This document shows positions 41,881-53,418 of a stretch of DNA of 59,529 nucleotides, piece by piece. The translations under genes were made by a program, and so were the position numbers. The DNA comes from Sphingobium sp. 66-54. Lineage in GTDB: Bacteria > Pseudomonadota > Alphaproteobacteria > Sphingomonadales > Sphingomonadaceae. Location of the stretch: assembly GCA_001899715.1 (NCBI GenBank), contig MKWI01000033.1, forward strand, positions 1 through 59,529, in the 5' to 3' direction. Numbering within the stretch: the stretch's first letter is position 1; each line of letters begins with the position of its first letter. Below the pieces are notes generated by a model. It was not told the origin of the DNA. It did no database searches and worked only from the letters and a program-made list of their open reading frames with translations.

Positions 41881-43476
41881 TCAGCCTTCGGCCTTGGCCG
41901 GCTTCTTCTTGGCGGCCGGCTTCTTGGCAGCCGGCGCGTCGGCAGGAGCCTCAGCCTTGGCCGAGGCCTTCTTGGCGGGTGCCTTCTTCGCCGGGGCAGC
42001 TTTGGTCTTGGCAGGCTCGTCCGCGGCCTTCGCCGGAGCATCTTTCTTCGCGGCGGGCTTCTTGGCCGCAGCCTTCTTGGCCGGCTTGGCGCCGTGATCG
42101 TGGCCATGGTCATGTCCGCAATCGGGCCCATGGACGTGCAGATCGCCGTCTTCGCTCTCGATCGCCGCTTCCAGATCGGCGCGCGCGACGGTCCGCTCGG
42201 TCACGTCCGCCTTCTCGAACAGGAAGTCGACGACCTTGTCCTCGTAAAGCGGGGCGCGAAGCTGGGCAGCCGCCATCGGCTCGTTGCGGACATATTCGAC
42301 GAACCGCTCGCGATCCTGCGGCGCATATTGCTGCGCGGCCTGTGCGACGAGGCGGTTCATCTCGGCCTGGGTAACTTCCACGCCATTGGCCTGGCCAATC
42401 TCGGAGAGCAGCAGGCCCAGACGAACGCGACGCTCGGCGATGGCGCGATAATCGTCCTTCTCGCTCTCCATCTCCGCACGGGCCGCCTCGGGGTCTTCCT
42501 CGTGGCTCGCCTCATGCTCAAGCTGCGCCCAGATCTGGTTGAACTCGGCCTCGACCATGCCCGGCGGCACCTCGAAATCATGACCGGCGGCGAGCTGGTC
42601 AAGCAGCCGTCGCTTCATGAAGGTGCGTGTGAGGGTGCCATGCTCCTGCTCGATCTGCGACTTGAGCAGCTCACGCAGCTTGTCGAGGCTTTCGAGACCG
42701 AACTGCTTGGCGAACTCATCGTCCGGCGCCTTCTCGCTGGGCACTTTCACGGCTGTGATGCTGAGGTCGAACGTGGCTTCCTTGCCGGCAAGGTTGGCCG
42801 CCTGATATTCCTTCGGGAAAGTGACGGTGATGGTCTTCTCGTCCCCTGCCTTCACACCGACGAGCTGGTCCTCAAAACCGGGGATGAGATTGCCCGAGCC
42901 GATCACCACGGCCATGTCCGTGCCGGTACCGCCATCAAACGCCGTGCCGCCGATCTTGCCGACGAAATCCATGACGACCTGATCGCCCTGCTTCGCCTTG
43001 GCGTTCTTGGGCGCGTCCTCGAAACGCTGGCTCTGCTCGGCGAGCCGGGTCACCGCCTCGTCGATCTGCTCCTCGGTCACGTCGACGACGAGGCGCTCCA
43101 GCTTGATGCCTTCGATGCTCGGCGCGGGGACTACGGGCAGCACTTCCAGCGCCACCTTGATCTCGGCGTCCTTGCCGGCCTCATAGTCGCCGGTCAGCTC
43201 GACGGTCGGCTGCATCGCCGGGCGCAGCTTGTTATCGGTGATGAGTTTGTCGACGCCCTCGCGGATCGACTTGTCGAGTGCCTCACGCTGTAGCGCAGGC
43301 CCATGCATCTTGCGGACAAGGTTGGCGGGCACCTTGCCGGGCCGGAAGCCGGGCATGCGCACCTGCGGCGCAATCGTCTTCACTTCCTCGTCGACGCGCG
43401 CATCAATGTCCTTGGCGGTGACGGTCAGCGTATAGGCGCGCTTCAGGCCGTCGTTCAAAGTCTCGACAATCTGCAT
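41881..43476 (-). CDS. tig: Trigger factor with extended His-rich and Lys/Ala-rich tail
   Basis: The 531-residue chaperone and prolyl isomerase has the ribosome-binding signature GFRPGKVPANLVRKMHG, a PPIase domain (GDQVVMDFVGKIGGTAFDGG, GSGNLIPGFEDQLVG) and the helical C-terminal arms. Typical trigger factors are about 430-450 residues; here about 75-80 extra residues follow: a His-rich stretch (HVHGPDCGHDHGHDHG), then repeats of AAKKPAAKK-type sequence as in histone H1-like proteins. The start at 43476 is the family methionine; the longer frame runs through the tRNA-Leu gene and is wrong. Confidence 0.94.
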   Translation of the reverse strand: MQIVETLNDGLKRAYTLTVTAKDIDARVDEEVKTIAPQVRMPGFRPGKVPANLVRKMHGPALQREALDKSIREGVDKLITDNKLRPAMQPTVELTGDYEAGKDAEIKVALEVLPVVPAPSIEGIKLERLVVDVTEEQIDEAVTRLAEQSQRFEDAPKNAKAKQGDQVVMDFVGKIGGTAFDGGTGTDMAVVIGSGNLIPGFEDQLVGVKAGDEKTITVTFPKEYQAANLAGKEATFDLSITAVKVPSEKAPDDEFAKQFGLESLDKLRELLKSQIEQEHGTLTRTFMKRRLLDQLAAGHDFEVPPGMVEAEFNQIWAQLEHEASHEEDPEAARAEMESEKDDYRAIAERRVRLGLLLSEIGQANGVEVTQAEMNRLVAQAAQQYAPQDRERFVEYVRNEPMAAAQLRAPLYEDKVVDFLFEKADVTERTVARADLEAAIESEDGDLHVHGPDCGHDHGHDHGAKPAKKAAAKKPAAKKDAPAKAADEPAKTKAAPAKKAPAKKASAKAEAPADAPAAKKPAAKKKPAKAEG

Positions 43477-43544
43477 ATCTCTACTCAAGCCTTCCAAGCT
43501 CTGCAAAATCTCGTGGAACCACCGGGGCAAAAGCATCGCGCAAC

Positions 43545-43629
43545 TGGTGCGGGCGAAGGGACTCGAACCCCCACATCTTGCGATACCAGAACCTAAATCT
43601 GGCGCGTCTACCAGTTTCGCCACGCCCGC
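43545..43629 (-). tRNA. tRNA-Leu (UAG)
   Basis: On the minus strand the 85-nt gene begins GCGGGCGTGGCGAAACTGGT, has anticodon arm CCAGATTTAGGTTCTGG with TAG, a long variable arm, T-loop GGGGGTTCGAGTCCC and an encoded CCA. The long variable arm and TAG fit tRNA-Leu. It lies 68 bp upstream of tig. Confidence 0.93.
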
Positions 43630-43754
43630 ATCGGTCGCCGGTCGGCGCGGCATAGTGCATGAGGCGGAAAAGGGCAATCCCGGAAGGCGCTGTGCTCGCA
43701 CGGAACATTCGGCCCGCCGGCCCGTTACGGAAATCGACAGGAAAGGATCAGCCG

Positions 43755-43937
43755 ATGGCCACGCAACCCGAGATCCCGCCGCCCGATACGATCAACCCGC
43801 AATCGCCACCGGAGACGCCGCCCATGGAGCCGGTCCCCGAGCAGCCCTATCAGGAACCGCCGGAAATCGTGCCCGACGCGCCCGATGTGGACGAGCCGGG
43901 GAAAGGGCCGGACGAGGTGCCGGAAGACCAGCCCTGA
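43755..43937 (+). CDS. Proline/acidic-rich 60-residue protein
   Basis: The product begins MATQPEIPPPDTINPQSPPE and consists almost entirely of Pro, Glu, Asp and Gln in tandem-like PEP/PPE units. GGAAAGGA precedes the ATG. Such acidic Pro-rich small proteins are common in sphingomonads and have no known function; it is probably disordered. It diverges from the tRNA-Leu gene. Confidence 0.6.
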   Translation: MATQPEIPPPDTINPQSPPETPPMEPVPEQPYQEPPEIVPDAPDVDEPGKGPDEVPEDQP

Positions 43938-44030
43938 CTGCCCTCTACCTCTGATCGCGCCGAAGCTATCAGCGACCAGGTCGCGCTGACGCATCGGCGA
44001 AAATAATGACGCCGACCGCCGGCGCTGGGC

Positions 44031-45527
44031 TCAACCCAGCGCCTTCTTGAGCAGTTCGTTGACGATCTGCGGGTTTGCCTTGCCCTGCATGGCCTTCATC
44101 GTCTGGCCGACGAAGAAGCCGAACAGCGCCTCCTTGCCGCCCTTATATTGCTCGACCTTGTCGGCATTGTCGGCCAGCACCTTGGCCACCACAGCTTCAA
44201 TGGCCCCGGTGTCGGTCGTCTGCTTGAGGCCCCGCGCCTCGACGATGCTGGCAGGGGCATCGCCGGTTTCCAGCATGATCTCGAACACCTGCTTGGCGAT
44301 GCTCCCGGAGATGGTGCCGTCCGCGACCAACGCCAGCAACTCGGCGCCCCGTTCCGGGCTGACCGGGCTGTCCTCCAGCGTCTTGCCGAGCCGGTGGAGC
44401 GCGCCGTAAAGCTCGGAAAGCAGCCAGTTGGCGCTCGCCTTGGCGACCTGCGCCTCCCCTTTCTTCTGGATTCGCGCACCCTCGGTCAGCAGTGCCTCAA
44501 ACCAGCGTGCCGTCTCGGCTTCGGCCGTCAGCACTTCGGCATTGTAGGCGGAGAGGCCCAGCTCCTCCTGGTAACGGCGGCGCTTGGCGTCCGGCAGCTC
44601 GGGCAGCGAGGCGCGGCAGTCCTCGATGAACGCCTCGTCCAGTTCCAACGGCAACAGGTCGGGGTCTGGAAAGTAGCGATAATCGTGAGCGTCTTCCTTG
44701 GAGCGCATCGAGCGGGTGGTGCCGCTGTCCGGATTGAACAGCCGGGTTTCCTGCACGATCCGGCCGCCGCTCTCCAGCACGTCGACCTGGCGCTGCGCCT
44801 CATATTCGATGGCCTGCATGACGAAGCGGACGCTGTTCACGTTCTTCGTCTCGGTGCGCGTGCCGAATTCGTCACCGGGCTTGCGCACGGAGACATTGAC
44901 ATCCGCGCGCATGGAGCCTTCCTCCATATTGCCGTCGCACGAGCCGACATAGCGCAGGATCGCGCGCAGCTTGCGCAGATAGGCACCAGCCTCGGCGGGC
45001 GAGCGCATGTCCGGCCGGCTGACGATCTCCATCAGCGCCACGCCCGAGCGGTTGAGATCGACATAGGAGCGCGTCGGATGCTGGTCGTGCATCAGCTTGC
45101 CGGCATCCTGCTCGACGTGGATACGCTCGATGCCGATCTGCTTGTCCTGCGCGATCCCGGCCTTCTCGTCCGCCTCGATAGCGAGCGAACCCTCACCTAC
45201 AAGCGGATGATAAAGCTGTGAAATCTGGTATCCCTGCGGCAGATCCGCATAGAAATAATTCTTGCGATCGAACCGGCTCCACCGGTTGATCTGCGCATTG
45301 ATCGCAAGCCCGGTGCGCACCGCCTGACGGATACACTCGCGGTTCGGCACCGGCAGCATGCCCGGCATGGCGGCATCGACGAGGCTCACCTGCGTATTCG
45401 GCTCGGCGCCGAACGCCGTCGCCGCACCGGAGAAAAGCTTGGCGTTGCTGACCACCTGCGCATGGACCTCAAGGCCGATCACGACCTCCCATTCGCCGGT
45501 TGCGCCCTGAATGCGATAGCTGCTCAT
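44031..45527 (-). CDS. gatB: Asp-tRNA(Asn)/Glu-tRNA(Gln) amidotransferase subunit B
   Basis: The 498-residue subunit binds the misacylated tRNA. Signature: [22 protein letters not shown] and [16 protein letters not shown]-terminal YqeY-like tail ends [20 protein letters not shown]. The start ATG at 45527 is one base after the gatA stop, so it is coupled. With gatA and gatC it forms the amidotransferase for Gln- or Asn-tRNA. Confidence 0.96.
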   Translation of the reverse strand: MSSYRIQGATGEWEVVIGLEVHAQVVSNAKLFSGAATAFGAEPNTQVSLVDAAMPGMLPVPNRECIRQAVRTGLAINAQINRWSRFDRKNYFYADLPQGYQISQLYHPLVGEGSLAIEADEKAGIAQDKQIGIERIHVEQDAGKLMHDQHPTRSYVDLNRSGVALMEIVSRPDMRSPAEAGAYLRKLRAILRYVGSCDGNMEEGSMRADVNVSVRKPGDEFGTRTETKNVNSVRFVMQAIEYEAQRQVDVLESGGRIVQETRLFNPDSGTTRSMRSKEDAHDYRYFPDPDLLPLELDEAFIEDCRASLPELPDAKRRRYQEELGLSAYNAEVLTAEAETARWFEALLTEGARIQKKGEAQVAKASANWLLSELYGALHRLGKTLEDSPVSPERGAELLALVADGTISGSIAKQVFEIMLETGDAPASIVEARGLKQTTDTGAIEAVVAKVLADNADKVEQYKGGKEALFGFFVGQTMKAMQGKANPQIVNELLKKALG

Positions 45528-45528
45528 C

Positions 45529-47010
45529 TTACCACCACTTCTCCGCCCGCGCCGTAAAGCCCGCTCGCTCCTCAATCGCGAGGCCAGCATTGAGCACCGC
45601 CTGCTCGTCCAGCGCCGGGCCGATGATCTGGAGCCCCAGCGGCAACCCCTCGCCGGAGAGACCAGCGGGCACGGACATCGCCGGCAGACCGGCAAGGCTC
45701 GCGGGCACGGTGAACACGTCATTGAGATACATGGCGAGCGGGTCCGCCTGCTTCTCGCCCAGCGCAAAGGCCGCGCTCGGCGCCGTGGGCGTCAGCAGCA
45801 CGTCGCAGCGCTTGAAGGCCTCCTCGAAATCGCGCGCGATCAGAGCGCGCACCTTGCATGCCTGGGTGAAATAAGCGTCGTAATAGCCCGCCGAAAGCAC
45901 ATAGGTGCCGATGATGATGCGGCGCTTCACCTCCGGGCCGAAGCCGGCGGCGCGGGTCGCGGCATACATGTCCTGCAAATTCGCGCCGTCCGGCAGATCG
46001 CGCAGGCCATAGCGCACACCGTCATAGCGCGCGAGGTTGGACGAGGCTTCGGCCGGTGCGATGATGTAATAGGTCGGCAGCGCATAGCGGGTGTGCGGCA
46101 GCGAGACCTCGACGATCTCGGCGCCGGCATCCTTGAGCCACGCCATACCCCGGTTCCACAAGGCCTCGATGTCCGCCGGCATACCGTCAACGCGATATTC
46201 CTTGGGAATACCGACCTTCTTGCCCTTGAGATCGCCGGACAAGCCCGCTTCCCACTGCGGGACCGGCAGGTCCAGCGAGGTCGCGTCGCGCGGATCGAAG
46301 CCTGCCATGTTCTCCAGCATGATCGCGCAATCGCGCACGTCGCGCGCCATCGGCCCGGCCTGATCGAGCGAGCTGGCAAAGGCAACGACGCCCCAGCGCG
46401 AGCAGCGCCCATAGGTCGGCTTGATGCCGGTAATGCCGGTGAAGGCCGCCGGCTGACGGATCGAGCCGCCGGTGTCCGTGCCGGTCGCCGCCGGGCAGAG
46501 CCGCGCCGCGATCGCCGCCGAGCTGCCGCCGGAGGAGCCGCCCGGCGCCAGCGCCGCGTTGCCGCCGTCATTGCGTCGCCAGGGCGAGATCACATTGCCG
46601 AAATAGCTGGTCTCGTTGGAGGAACCCATGGCGAACTGATCGAGGTTGAGCTTGCCGAGCATGCCCGCTCCCGCGTCCCACAGCTTCTGCGAGACGAAGC
46701 TCTCATAGGTCGGCTTGAAGCCTTCCAGCATATGGCTGGCCGCCGTGGTCTGCACGCCCTGGGTGCAGAACAGGTCCTTCATGCCGATCGGCACGCCGGA
46801 GAGCGGCTTGAGCGAACCGGCCGCGCGGTCCTTGTCCGCCTGATCGGCCGCCGCCAGCGCATGCTCGGGCGTCTCGACGATGAAGGCGTTGAGCGCCTTG
46901 GCGGCCGCGACATTGGCGTTGAATGCCTCGGCCATCTCGCGCGCGGAGAAGTCGCCGGCGCGGAACCCGTCGCGGATCTGCGCGACCGTGAGATCGGTAA
47001 GGACAGCCAT
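45529..47010 (-). CDS. gatA: Asp-tRNA(Asn)/Glu-tRNA(Gln) amidotransferase subunit A
   Basis: The 493-residue amidase releases ammonia from glutamine. The Ser-cisSer-Lys triad lies in [31 protein letters not shown] and [16 protein letters not shown]. The ATG at 47010 overlaps the gatC stop by one base. Confidence 0.97.
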   Translation of the reverse strand: MAVLTDLTVAQIRDGFRAGDFSAREMAEAFNANVAAAKALNAFIVETPEHALAAADQADKDRAAGSLKPLSGVPIGMKDLFCTQGVQTTAASHMLEGFKPTYESFVSQKLWDAGAGMLGKLNLDQFAMGSSNETSYFGNVISPWRRNDGGNAALAPGGSSGGSSAAIAARLCPAATGTDTGGSIRQPAAFTGITGIKPTYGRCSRWGVVAFASSLDQAGPMARDVRDCAIMLENMAGFDPRDATSLDLPVPQWEAGLSGDLKGKKVGIPKEYRVDGMPADIEALWNRGMAWLKDAGAEIVEVSLPHTRYALPTYYIIAPAEASSNLARYDGVRYGLRDLPDGANLQDMYAATRAAGFGPEVKRRIIIGTYVLSAGYYDAYFTQACKVRALIARDFEEAFKRCDVLLTPTAPSAAFALGEKQADPLAMYLNDVFTVPASLAGLPAMSVPAGLSGEGLPLGLQIIGPALDEQAVLNAGLAIEERAGFTARAEKWW

Positions 47011-47297
47011 TATTCGATCACCTTGGGCACGGCGAAGAAGCCATGCTCCGCCTGCGGGGCGTTGGCGAGCACCTTGTCGCGCACATTGCCGTCGGTCACG
47101 ACATCGTCGCGCAGGCGCAGCGTATTGGGAATGACGGCGGTCATCGGCTCGACGCCGACCACATCCACCTCGCCGAGCTGCTCCACCCAATGGAGAATGC
47201 CGTTGAGTTCGGGCACCAGTGCCTCGGCCTCCGCCTCGCCCACGGCGATCCGCGCCAGGCCGGCGATCTTCTTCACGGTTGTCAGGTCTACACTCAT
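47010..47297 (-). CDS. gatC: Asp-tRNA(Asn)/Glu-tRNA(Gln) amidotransferase subunit C
   Basis: The 95-residue stabilising subunit begins [20 protein letters not shown] and contains [17 protein letters not shown], typical of GatC. It is the first gene of the gatCAB operon. The ATG at 47297 was chosen because the family starts at this methionine. Confidence 0.95.
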   Translation of the reverse strand: MSVDLTTVKKIAGLARIAVGEAEAEALVPELNGILHWVEQLGEVDVVGVEPMTAVIPNTLRLRDDVVTDGNVRDKVLANAPQAEHGFFAVPKVIE

Positions 47298-47329
47298 GGA
47301 CGGCGCGCTAGCATCGGCGCGCCAGTCCA

Positions 47330-49120
47330 TCAAGGCTCGGCCGCATTCTCCAACGCAATCGGCTCGCCGGCGGGCTTGCCGTCGATGAAAAGCTGACGGC
47401 GCTCAACCGGCCGCATCTCGATGCGCCCGGCGCGGATCGCGGCAGCCTTGGTCCTGGCGTCATCTCCGGTCGCCAGATAGGCCGTCTCGCCGCTCCAGCC
47501 GGTCTTGACCCGCCTCAGCAAGCTGATCGTCTCGCTGCATTTGGCACAGGTTTCGGCCGGCGCACGAATGACCAGCGCATAATCCTGTCCCGGCACATAG
47601 CGCAGCACACACGCCTCGCTGCCGACGCCGCAGGCATCGTAGTTGAGCAGGCGCAGGCGCAGCGCCTCATCGAGCGGCACCGGCGCAGGCAGGATGGTGA
47701 GGCGGCGCATCAACGGCGTGCCGGTCTCCCGCGCGGCGGCATTGGGGGCATCCGCCCAGCGATTCTCCAGCTTCATCGCCTTGGTGGCATAGGCGCGGAC
47801 GGCCGGGTTCGCGGAGGTGGCAGCGAGCCGTTTGATCGCGGCGCGGCCGGGCGGGCCATAATCGAACCACAGCGCCTTGTAGTCGAACGCTTCGGCGGAC
47901 ACCCGGCCGCTGGCGAGCCGGGCAAGCTGATGCGCGGTGGCGATGCGCTCGAAACCGAGCAGCGGCGTGGACAGCACCAGCGCGATCCCCGCCAGAACGA
48001 AAACGAGCCGCAAATTGGTCCGTCGCAGCCTGGCGAACCATCCACGCGGACCGATAATCGCGACGGCATAGGCAATGGCGGTGATGCCCCCGACGGCGAT
48101 GAAGGTCAGCGCCCACAGCCGGTCGGGACTGAGGCCATATTGCTGGACCCGGAGGCCCGAGGAGAAGGCGGCGATCCCCACCATCGGCAGCAGGACCAGC
48201 CCCAGCGCGGCGGCGCTGGCGCCCAGCACGGTCGAGCGCGACTCGTCCTCGGCCCGGTCGCCCACCACGGCGTTGGCGAGGAACAGCGCGAGCATCGCCC
48301 CCGCCAGCATGATCGGCGTGGTGCCGCCCGTGCTCCACAACGGCGCGAGGCCGGTAAACGGCAGCGCAGCGAGAAAGACGAGGATCGCCGCCGCGACGAC
48401 CGGCGCCAGCACACGGAGCACCAGCATCGCGACACGCTGGAGCGCGGAAATGATCGCCCCACGGTCGCGCAGCAGGCCGAGCGCCGCACCGAACGCGCCG
48501 CCGAGTAGCAGCGCCATGAACCAATCCTTGCGCAGCGCAACGCGCAGGAAATCCAGCTTCACCAGCCAGAACATTTCCGCGAGCAGATGCGCGATGCCGA
48601 GCGCCAGCAGCATGAACAGCCCGCTCAGCCCCAGCAACAGCGCGTTGGTCCAGAGATGCCCGTGCACATCGGGGTAGTGGATCGCCTCGCGCCGCCATGC
48701 GCGCAGGCCGGCGAGCGACCACTGCGCAGGCCGGCCGGCCGCGCGGTCCTGCCCCGCCTGGAACAAGGTCAGCAGGAAAGCTGAGGCAAGGACACCGCAG
48801 ACCAGATGCCAGCCATCCGGCCCGAAGCCGTCATTAGGCACGCCATTCCAGATAAAGCTCCCGCTCGCGATCAGGCCGCACAACAGTGCGACGATAACCG
48901 CCGCGAGCAGTCGCCCCCGCTCCCACGCAAGGCCGAAGGCGACGCCGCCGACGCCGAGAAAGAGGATCGCCGCCGAGACCAGCCGCCGGCCCCATTCCCA
49001 GTCCTGATCGGGGAGATCGGCCAGTTGCTGGATGGCGAGCGCGATGAGTCCGCCGAGAATGACGAAAACCCATGCGCGCAGCGGCCAGTCGGTTTCGCGA
49101 TTGTCCGGGTTGGTCGCCAT
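47330..49120 (-). CDS. DUF4153 domain membrane protein
   Basis: The 596-residue product has about ten membrane helices in the first two thirds (for example [20 protein letters not shown] and [20 protein letters not shown]), then a soluble C-terminal region of about 200 residues with paired cysteines ([21 protein letters not shown]). This is the DUF4153 layout; the function is unknown. It lies 32 bp upstream of gatC on the same strand, so it may lead the gatCAB operon. Confidence 0.8.
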   Translation of the reverse strand: MATNPDNRETDWPLRAWVFVILGGLIALAIQQLADLPDQDWEWGRRLVSAAILFLGVGGVAFGLAWERGRLLAAVIVALLCGLIASGSFIWNGVPNDGFGPDGWHLVCGVLASAFLLTLFQAGQDRAAGRPAQWSLAGLRAWRREAIHYPDVHGHLWTNALLLGLSGLFMLLALGIAHLLAEMFWLVKLDFLRVALRKDWFMALLLGGAFGAALGLLRDRGAIISALQRVAMLVLRVLAPVVAAAILVFLAALPFTGLAPLWSTGGTTPIMLAGAMLALFLANAVVGDRAEDESRSTVLGASAAALGLVLLPMVGIAAFSSGLRVQQYGLSPDRLWALTFIAVGGITAIAYAVAIIGPRGWFARLRRTNLRLVFVLAGIALVLSTPLLGFERIATAHQLARLASGRVSAEAFDYKALWFDYGPPGRAAIKRLAATSANPAVRAYATKAMKLENRWADAPNAAARETGTPLMRRLTILPAPVPLDEALRLRLLNYDACGVGSEACVLRYVPGQDYALVIRAPAETCAKCSETISLLRRVKTGWSGETAYLATGDDARTKAAAIRAGRIEMRPVERRQLFIDGKPAGEPIALENAAEP

Positions 49121-49213
49121 CAGTCACACTCCCCAAGGCTATCGGCTCGGCCTATCATGGCCCCGCGCGCCCGCCAATCGGCTGCATGCTTGCCCTGCCC
49201 CGGCCAAGCAGGC

Positions 49214-50392
49214 ATGAGCCAGCGGAGATCAACGAACGGAGTCGCGCTCCTCTTGGTTCGCAAATTCCTTTATGTCGTCGCGTTCCTCACCGCTCTGGCC
49301 ATAGCCGGCATGATCGCCTTCTCCTTCTTCGGTTCGAAGTTGATGCGGAGCGCGCTGGTGCCGCATGTCGGCTTCTCCGAGCCGCAAGCCCTCCCGACGG
49401 ATATCTATGCGCGCCCTGAAGGCTGGATCAGCCGCCCCGATGGCCGCCGGGACGATCCCGCCCGCTGGCAGCCCGCCAACGCGGCGCCGCTCACGCTGCC
49501 GGAAGGGGGCGGGCCGGACGAAACGGGAAAGGCCGCCATCTTCTTCGTCCATCCCACCAGCGCCTTCGACACGCTGCACTGGAACGCCTCGCTGGGCGAC
49601 CGGATCGCCGCTGCGCAGGCCGCCCGCTTCGTGCGCCTGCAAGCCACCGCCTTCGCGCCCTCCGGGGCGGTGTGGGTGCCACGCTACCGGCAGGCGGTGT
49701 TCGGCGCCTTTCTCACCGACAAGGCGGACGCCGCCCTCGCGCTCGACCGCGCCTATGCCGATGTGAAGGCCGCCTTCGCCGCCTTCCTCGTCGCCAATCC
49801 CACCGGACCGCTGATCCTTGCCGGTCACAGTCAGGGCAGCCGCCATCTGCTCCATCTGCTCCGCGACCACGCCGGGGACGCCGGGCTGCGCCAGCGGATC
49901 GTCGCGGTCTATGCGGTTGGCTGGCCGGTTTCGGTCGCGCACGATCTGCCCGCGCTCGGCCTCCCTGCCTGTACAAGCGCAGATCAAACCGGCTGCCTCC
50001 TGAGTTGGCAGAGCTTCGCCCAGCCCGCCGATACGTCCGCCGTGGAAACCACCTTCGACCGCGAACGCGGTTTCGACGGACAATCCCGCAAGGGCTCTGC
50101 GATGCTCTGCACCAATCCGCTGACCGGCGGCGGCGCTGCGGACGCGCGGGCCGAGGCCAATCTCGGCACGCTGATGGGCGACGGCGAGCCGCTCTCCACC
50201 CAACTCGTCGCGCCCGGCATGGTCGGCGCGCACTGCGAGGAGCGCGGTTTCCTGATGCTGGACGGCGCCCCGCGCCTCGGCACCTACATGCTGCCGGGCA
50301 ACAACTATCACGTCTACGATTACCCGCTCTTCTGGGCGAATATCCGCGCCGATGCCGCGCGGCGGCTGGTGGCATGGCAGACGACGCGCTGA
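49214..50392 (+). CDS. DUF3089 alpha/beta-hydrolase-like protein
   Basis: The 392-residue product has one N-terminal membrane anchor ([21 protein letters not shown]), [20 protein letters not shown], and the nucleophile elbow [17 protein letters not shown], typical of DUF3089. The fold implies a lipase or esterase, but no substrate is known. The ATG at 49214 has a weak RBS; a TTG at 49254 is an alternative. It overlaps ruvX by 19 bp. Confidence 0.82.
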   Translation: MSQRRSTNGVALLLVRKFLYVVAFLTALAIAGMIAFSFFGSKLMRSALVPHVGFSEPQALPTDIYARPEGWISRPDGRRDDPARWQPANAAPLTLPEGGGPDETGKAAIFFVHPTSAFDTLHWNASLGDRIAAAQAARFVRLQATAFAPSGAVWVPRYRQAVFGAFLTDKADAALALDRAYADVKAAFAAFLVANPTGPLILAGHSQGSRHLLHLLRDHAGDAGLRQRIVAVYAVGWPVSVAHDLPALGLPACTSADQTGCLLSWQSFAQPADTSAVETTFDRERGFDGQSRKGSAMLCTNPLTGGGAADARAEANLGTLMGDGEPLSTQLVAPGMVGAHCEERGFLMLDGAPRLGTYMLPGNNYHVYDYPLFWANIRADAARRLVAWQTTR

Positions 50393-50850
50393 TCACGCTC
50401 GACAAAGCCGTCTTCCGCGCGGCGCTCCCGGCAGGCGGCCGCCTCATGGGGCTGGACGTGGGCACGCAGACCATCGGCCTCGCCCTGTGCGACGCCGGCT
50501 GGAGCATCGCCAGTCCCGCCCACACCCACAAGCGCACCAAATTCACGCGGGATAAGGCAGCGTTGGGTGAGTTCGCCGCCGCGCAATCCGTGAAGGGTCT
50601 CGTCATCGGCCTGCCCCTCAATATGGACGGCAGCGAGAGCCCGCGCAGTCAGGCATCCCGCGCCTTCGCCCGCAACATCGCCGCGCTCAGCCTGCCTGTG
50701 CTGCTGTGGGACGAGCGCTGGTCCACCGCCGCCGCCGAACGCGCGATGATCGCGCAGGACATGAGCCGCGCGAAGCGGGCGGAACGCATCGATGCCCATG
50801 CCGCCGCGCTGATCCTGCAAGGCGCCATCGACGCGCTCACCATGGGCTGA
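50374..50850 (+). CDS. ruvX: RuvX/YqgF family RNase H-like nuclease
   Basis: The 158-residue RNase H-fold protein has [17 protein letters not shown] with the first catalytic Asp, [31 protein letters not shown] and the last Asp in [15 protein letters not shown]. Family members process 16S rRNA ends or act on Holliday junctions. It starts inside the DUF3089 gene. Confidence 0.9.
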   Translation: MADDALITLDKAVFRAALPAGGRLMGLDVGTQTIGLALCDAGWSIASPAHTHKRTKFTRDKAALGEFAAAQSVKGLVIGLPLNMDGSESPRSQASRAFARNIAALSLPVLLWDERWSTAAAERAMIAQDMSRAKRAERIDAHAAALILQGAIDALTMG

Positions 50851-50853
50851 GCG

Positions 50854-51129
50854 ATGGCCGGCCCGCTGCTCGCCGGCCTGTGGCTGATCGCCATCAACCT
50901 CGCTGCCCTCGCCGCCTTCGGAGTCGACAAGCGGCGCGCTCGCGATGGCCGGCGGCGCCTGCGCGAGCGCGACCTGCTGCTGCTCGCCCTGATCGGCGGC
51001 TCCGGCGGCGCATGGCTGGGGCGCGGTCTCTTCCGTCACAAGACGCGCAAGGCCGGTTTTTTGCTGGCTCTGGCGCTTGTCACGGCCGGACAGATCGCAA
51101 TTCTGCTCTGGCTCATCACGCGCCCTTGA
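50854..51129 (+). CDS. DUF1294 membrane protein
   Basis: The 91-residue product has two to three membrane helices and the DUF1294 motifs [39 protein letters not shown]. Function unknown. It begins 3 bp after the ruvX stop. Confidence 0.85.
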   Translation: MAGPLLAGLWLIAINLAALAAFGVDKRRARDGRRRLRERDLLLLALIGGSGGAWLGRGLFRHKTRKAGFLLALALVTAGQIAILLWLITRP

Positions 51130-51163
51130 GTCCGCCCGCCTGCTCCGCTATCGGCAGGCTTTA

Positions 51164-52153
51164 ATGACAAGCGCAGCCTCCCCTGACACCGGCCTTATCG
51201 GCCGGGCGAATTTTCCCCACCGCCATCTCCTCGGCATCGCCAATCTGGCCCCGCACGAGATCCGCTTCCTGCTTGATGAGGCAGCGCGCTGGGTCGCCCT
51301 CAACCGCACAGAGAGCCGCAAGCATGACGGTCGGCTGGCTGGCCTCACGCAGATCAACGCCTTCTTCGAGAATTCGACTCGCACGCTGCTCTCCTTCGAG
51401 ATCGCCGGCAAGCGGCTCGGCGCGGACGTGGTGAACATGCACGCCGCCCAATCGAGCGTGAAGAAGGGCGAGACGCTGATCGACACGGCAGTAACGCTCA
51501 ACTCGATGCGTGCGGACGTGATCGTCATCCGCCACATGAGTTCCGGCGCGGTGCAACTCATCGCGGACAAGGTCGATTGCCCGGTACTCAACGCCGGCGA
51601 TGGCTGGCACGAGCACCCCACGCAGGGCCTGCTCGATGCGCTCACCATCCGCCGCCGCAAGGGCGGGTTCGAGGGCCTGATCGTCACGATCTGCGGCGAC
51701 ATCCTCCACAGTCGCGTCGCCCGCTCCAACATGCTCTGCCTCACCGCGCTCGGCTGCCAGGTGCGGGTCTGCGCTCCGCCCACGCTGATGCCTCCAGCCA
51801 TCGAGCGCTATCGAGTCACACCGTTCACCGATTTTGACGCCGCGCTGGACGGCGCGGACGTGGCGATGATGCTGCGCATCCAGAACGAGCGGATGGAAGG
51901 CGGCTTCCTCCCCTCCTCGCGCGAATATCATATGCTCTATGGCCTGACACCCGAGCGGCTGAAGCGCGCCAAGCCGGACGCGATCGTCATGCACCCCGGC
52001 CCGATGAACCGGGGGATCGAGATATTGAGCGGCGTGGCCGACGATCCCGCCCGCTCGGCGATCACGGAACAGGTGGAAATGGGGGTGGCGGTGCGCATGG
52101 CCTGCCTCGACGTGCTGACGCGTGGCCAGCGGGGGATCGAAGGATGGGCATGA
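51164..52153 (+). CDS. pyrB: Aspartate carbamoyltransferase catalytic subunit
   Basis: The 329-residue enzyme has [20 protein letters not shown] (carbamoyl-phosphate site), [20 protein letters not shown], and the C-terminal [12 protein letters not shown]. It catalyses the first committed step of pyrimidine synthesis. The ATG at 51164 fits the family N-terminus. Its 3' end overlaps the dihydroorotase-like gene by 10 bp. Confidence 0.96.
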   Translation: MTSAASPDTGLIGRANFPHRHLLGIANLAPHEIRFLLDEAARWVALNRTESRKHDGRLAGLTQINAFFENSTRTLLSFEIAGKRLGADVVNMHAAQSSVKKGETLIDTAVTLNSMRADVIVIRHMSSGAVQLIADKVDCPVLNAGDGWHEHPTQGLLDALTIRRRKGGFEGLIVTICGDILHSRVARSNMLCLTALGCQVRVCAPPTLMPPAIERYRVTPFTDFDAALDGADVAMMLRIQNERMEGGFLPSSREYHMLYGLTPERLKRAKPDAIVMHPGPMNRGIEILSGVADDPARSAITEQVEMGVAVRMACLDVLTRGQRGIEGWA

Positions 52154-53367
52154 TCGCCATCGTCAACGCGCGGCTATGCGACCCGGCAGCCGATGCGCTC
52201 GCGGACGGCGCGCTGCTGGTCGAGGGTGAGACCATCGCCGCCATCGGCGCGGTCGATATTCCGGCCGATGCCGAGCGGATCGACGCGCGCGGCATGATCC
52301 TCGCGCCCGGCATCGTCGATCTGGGCGTGTTCAAGACGGATAAGCCCGCCTTCCACTTCTCAGGCATCACCCGCGCCGCGCTGATGCCCGACCAGACGCC
52401 GGTGCTCGATCATCCGGGCCTCGTCCAGCACGCCGCGCGTGCCGGCAAGCCCGATTTCTGGGTGCATCCGCTCGGCGCCGCCACGCGCGGGCTGGACGGC
52501 ACCGAACTTGCCGAAATGGCAATGATGAAAGCGGCCGGCGCCCGCGCCATCGCTACCGGGCGGCGCTGGATCGCCGATTCCGGCGTGATGCTGCATGTCC
52601 TGCGCTACGCCGCAGCACTTGATCTCACCGTCGTCACGCATAGCGAGGATGGCGGCCTCACACACCATGCCGTCGCCACGGACGGCGAGACGGCGACCCG
52701 CCTCGGCCTGCCCAGCGCGCCCGCCTGCGCCGAAACCATCGCCATCGCCCGCGATATTGCTTTGGCGCGGGAGGCCGGTGCGCGGCTGCACGTGCGGCTC
52801 GTCACCACCGCCGCCGGGTTCGATCTCATCCGCGCCGCCAAAGCGGAGGGACTGCCCGTCACCTGCGGCGTCAGCCCGGCCTATCTGTTCCTCAACGATC
52901 AGGCGGTGAGCGATTTCCGCACCTTCGCCCGCCTCTCCCCACCACTGCGCGACGAGCGCGACCGGCTCGCCGCCATCGCGGCGGTGGCGGACGGCACGGC
53001 GGATGTGCTCTGCTCAGGCCATGATCCGCGCGGGCCGGAGGACAAGCGCTTACCCTTTGCCGATGCCGCGCCAGGAATCGCAGGCGCGGAAACGCTGCTG
53101 CCGCTGGCACTCAATCTGGTGCGTGAAGGGCATATCGGCGAGACCCGCATGATGGCGCTGCTCGCCGCCAACCCCGCTCGTCTGCTGGGGCTGGACGCTG
53201 GACGACTGGCTGTGGGGGCGCCCGCCGACCTCATCCTTATCGACCCCGATGCGCCGTGGATCGTCGACTCGGACAAAATGGCCGCCGCCGCCGGCAATAC
53301 GCCGTTCGATAAGCTGCCGGTTCAGGGCCGGGCGCGGATGATTATGAAGGGCGGCGTGGTTCGTTAA
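52144..53367 (+). CDS. Dihydroorotase-like subunit without HxH metal site (PyrC')
   Basis: The 407-residue TIM-barrel protein matches type I dihydroorotases ([51 protein letters not shown]), but at the usual metal-binding strand, where DHOases have D-x-H-x-H, it reads [13 protein letters not shown]. Without those His it is probably catalytically inactive and serves as a structural partner of PyrB, as known for PyrC' in Pseudomonas-type ATCase complexes. The overlap with pyrB supports complex assembly. An active DHOase must be encoded elsewhere. Confidence 0.88.
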   Translation: MGMIAIVNARLCDPAADALADGALLVEGETIAAIGAVDIPADAERIDARGMILAPGIVDLGVFKTDKPAFHFSGITRAALMPDQTPVLDHPGLVQHAARAGKPDFWVHPLGAATRGLDGTELAEMAMMKAAGARAIATGRRWIADSGVMLHVLRYAAALDLTVVTHSEDGGLTHHAVATDGETATRLGLPSAPACAETIAIARDIALAREAGARLHVRLVTTAAGFDLIRAAKAEGLPVTCGVSPAYLFLNDQAVSDFRTFARLSPPLRDERDRLAAIAAVADGTADVLCSGHDPRGPEDKRLPFADAAPGIAGAETLLPLALNLVREGHIGETRMMALLAANPARLLGLDAGRLAVGAPADLILIDPDAPWIVDSDKMAAAAGNTPFDKLPVQGRARMIMKGGVVR

Positions 53368-53418
53368 AGGGTCGGCGAACGCCTCACCAGACCCGCACCG
53401 CTCGTTCTATGGCGGATG

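Noticed and set aside
41881..43701. A 606-residue frame for trigger factor
   Set aside because: The first 75 residues are the antisense of tRNA-Leu and its flanks; the family start is at 43476.
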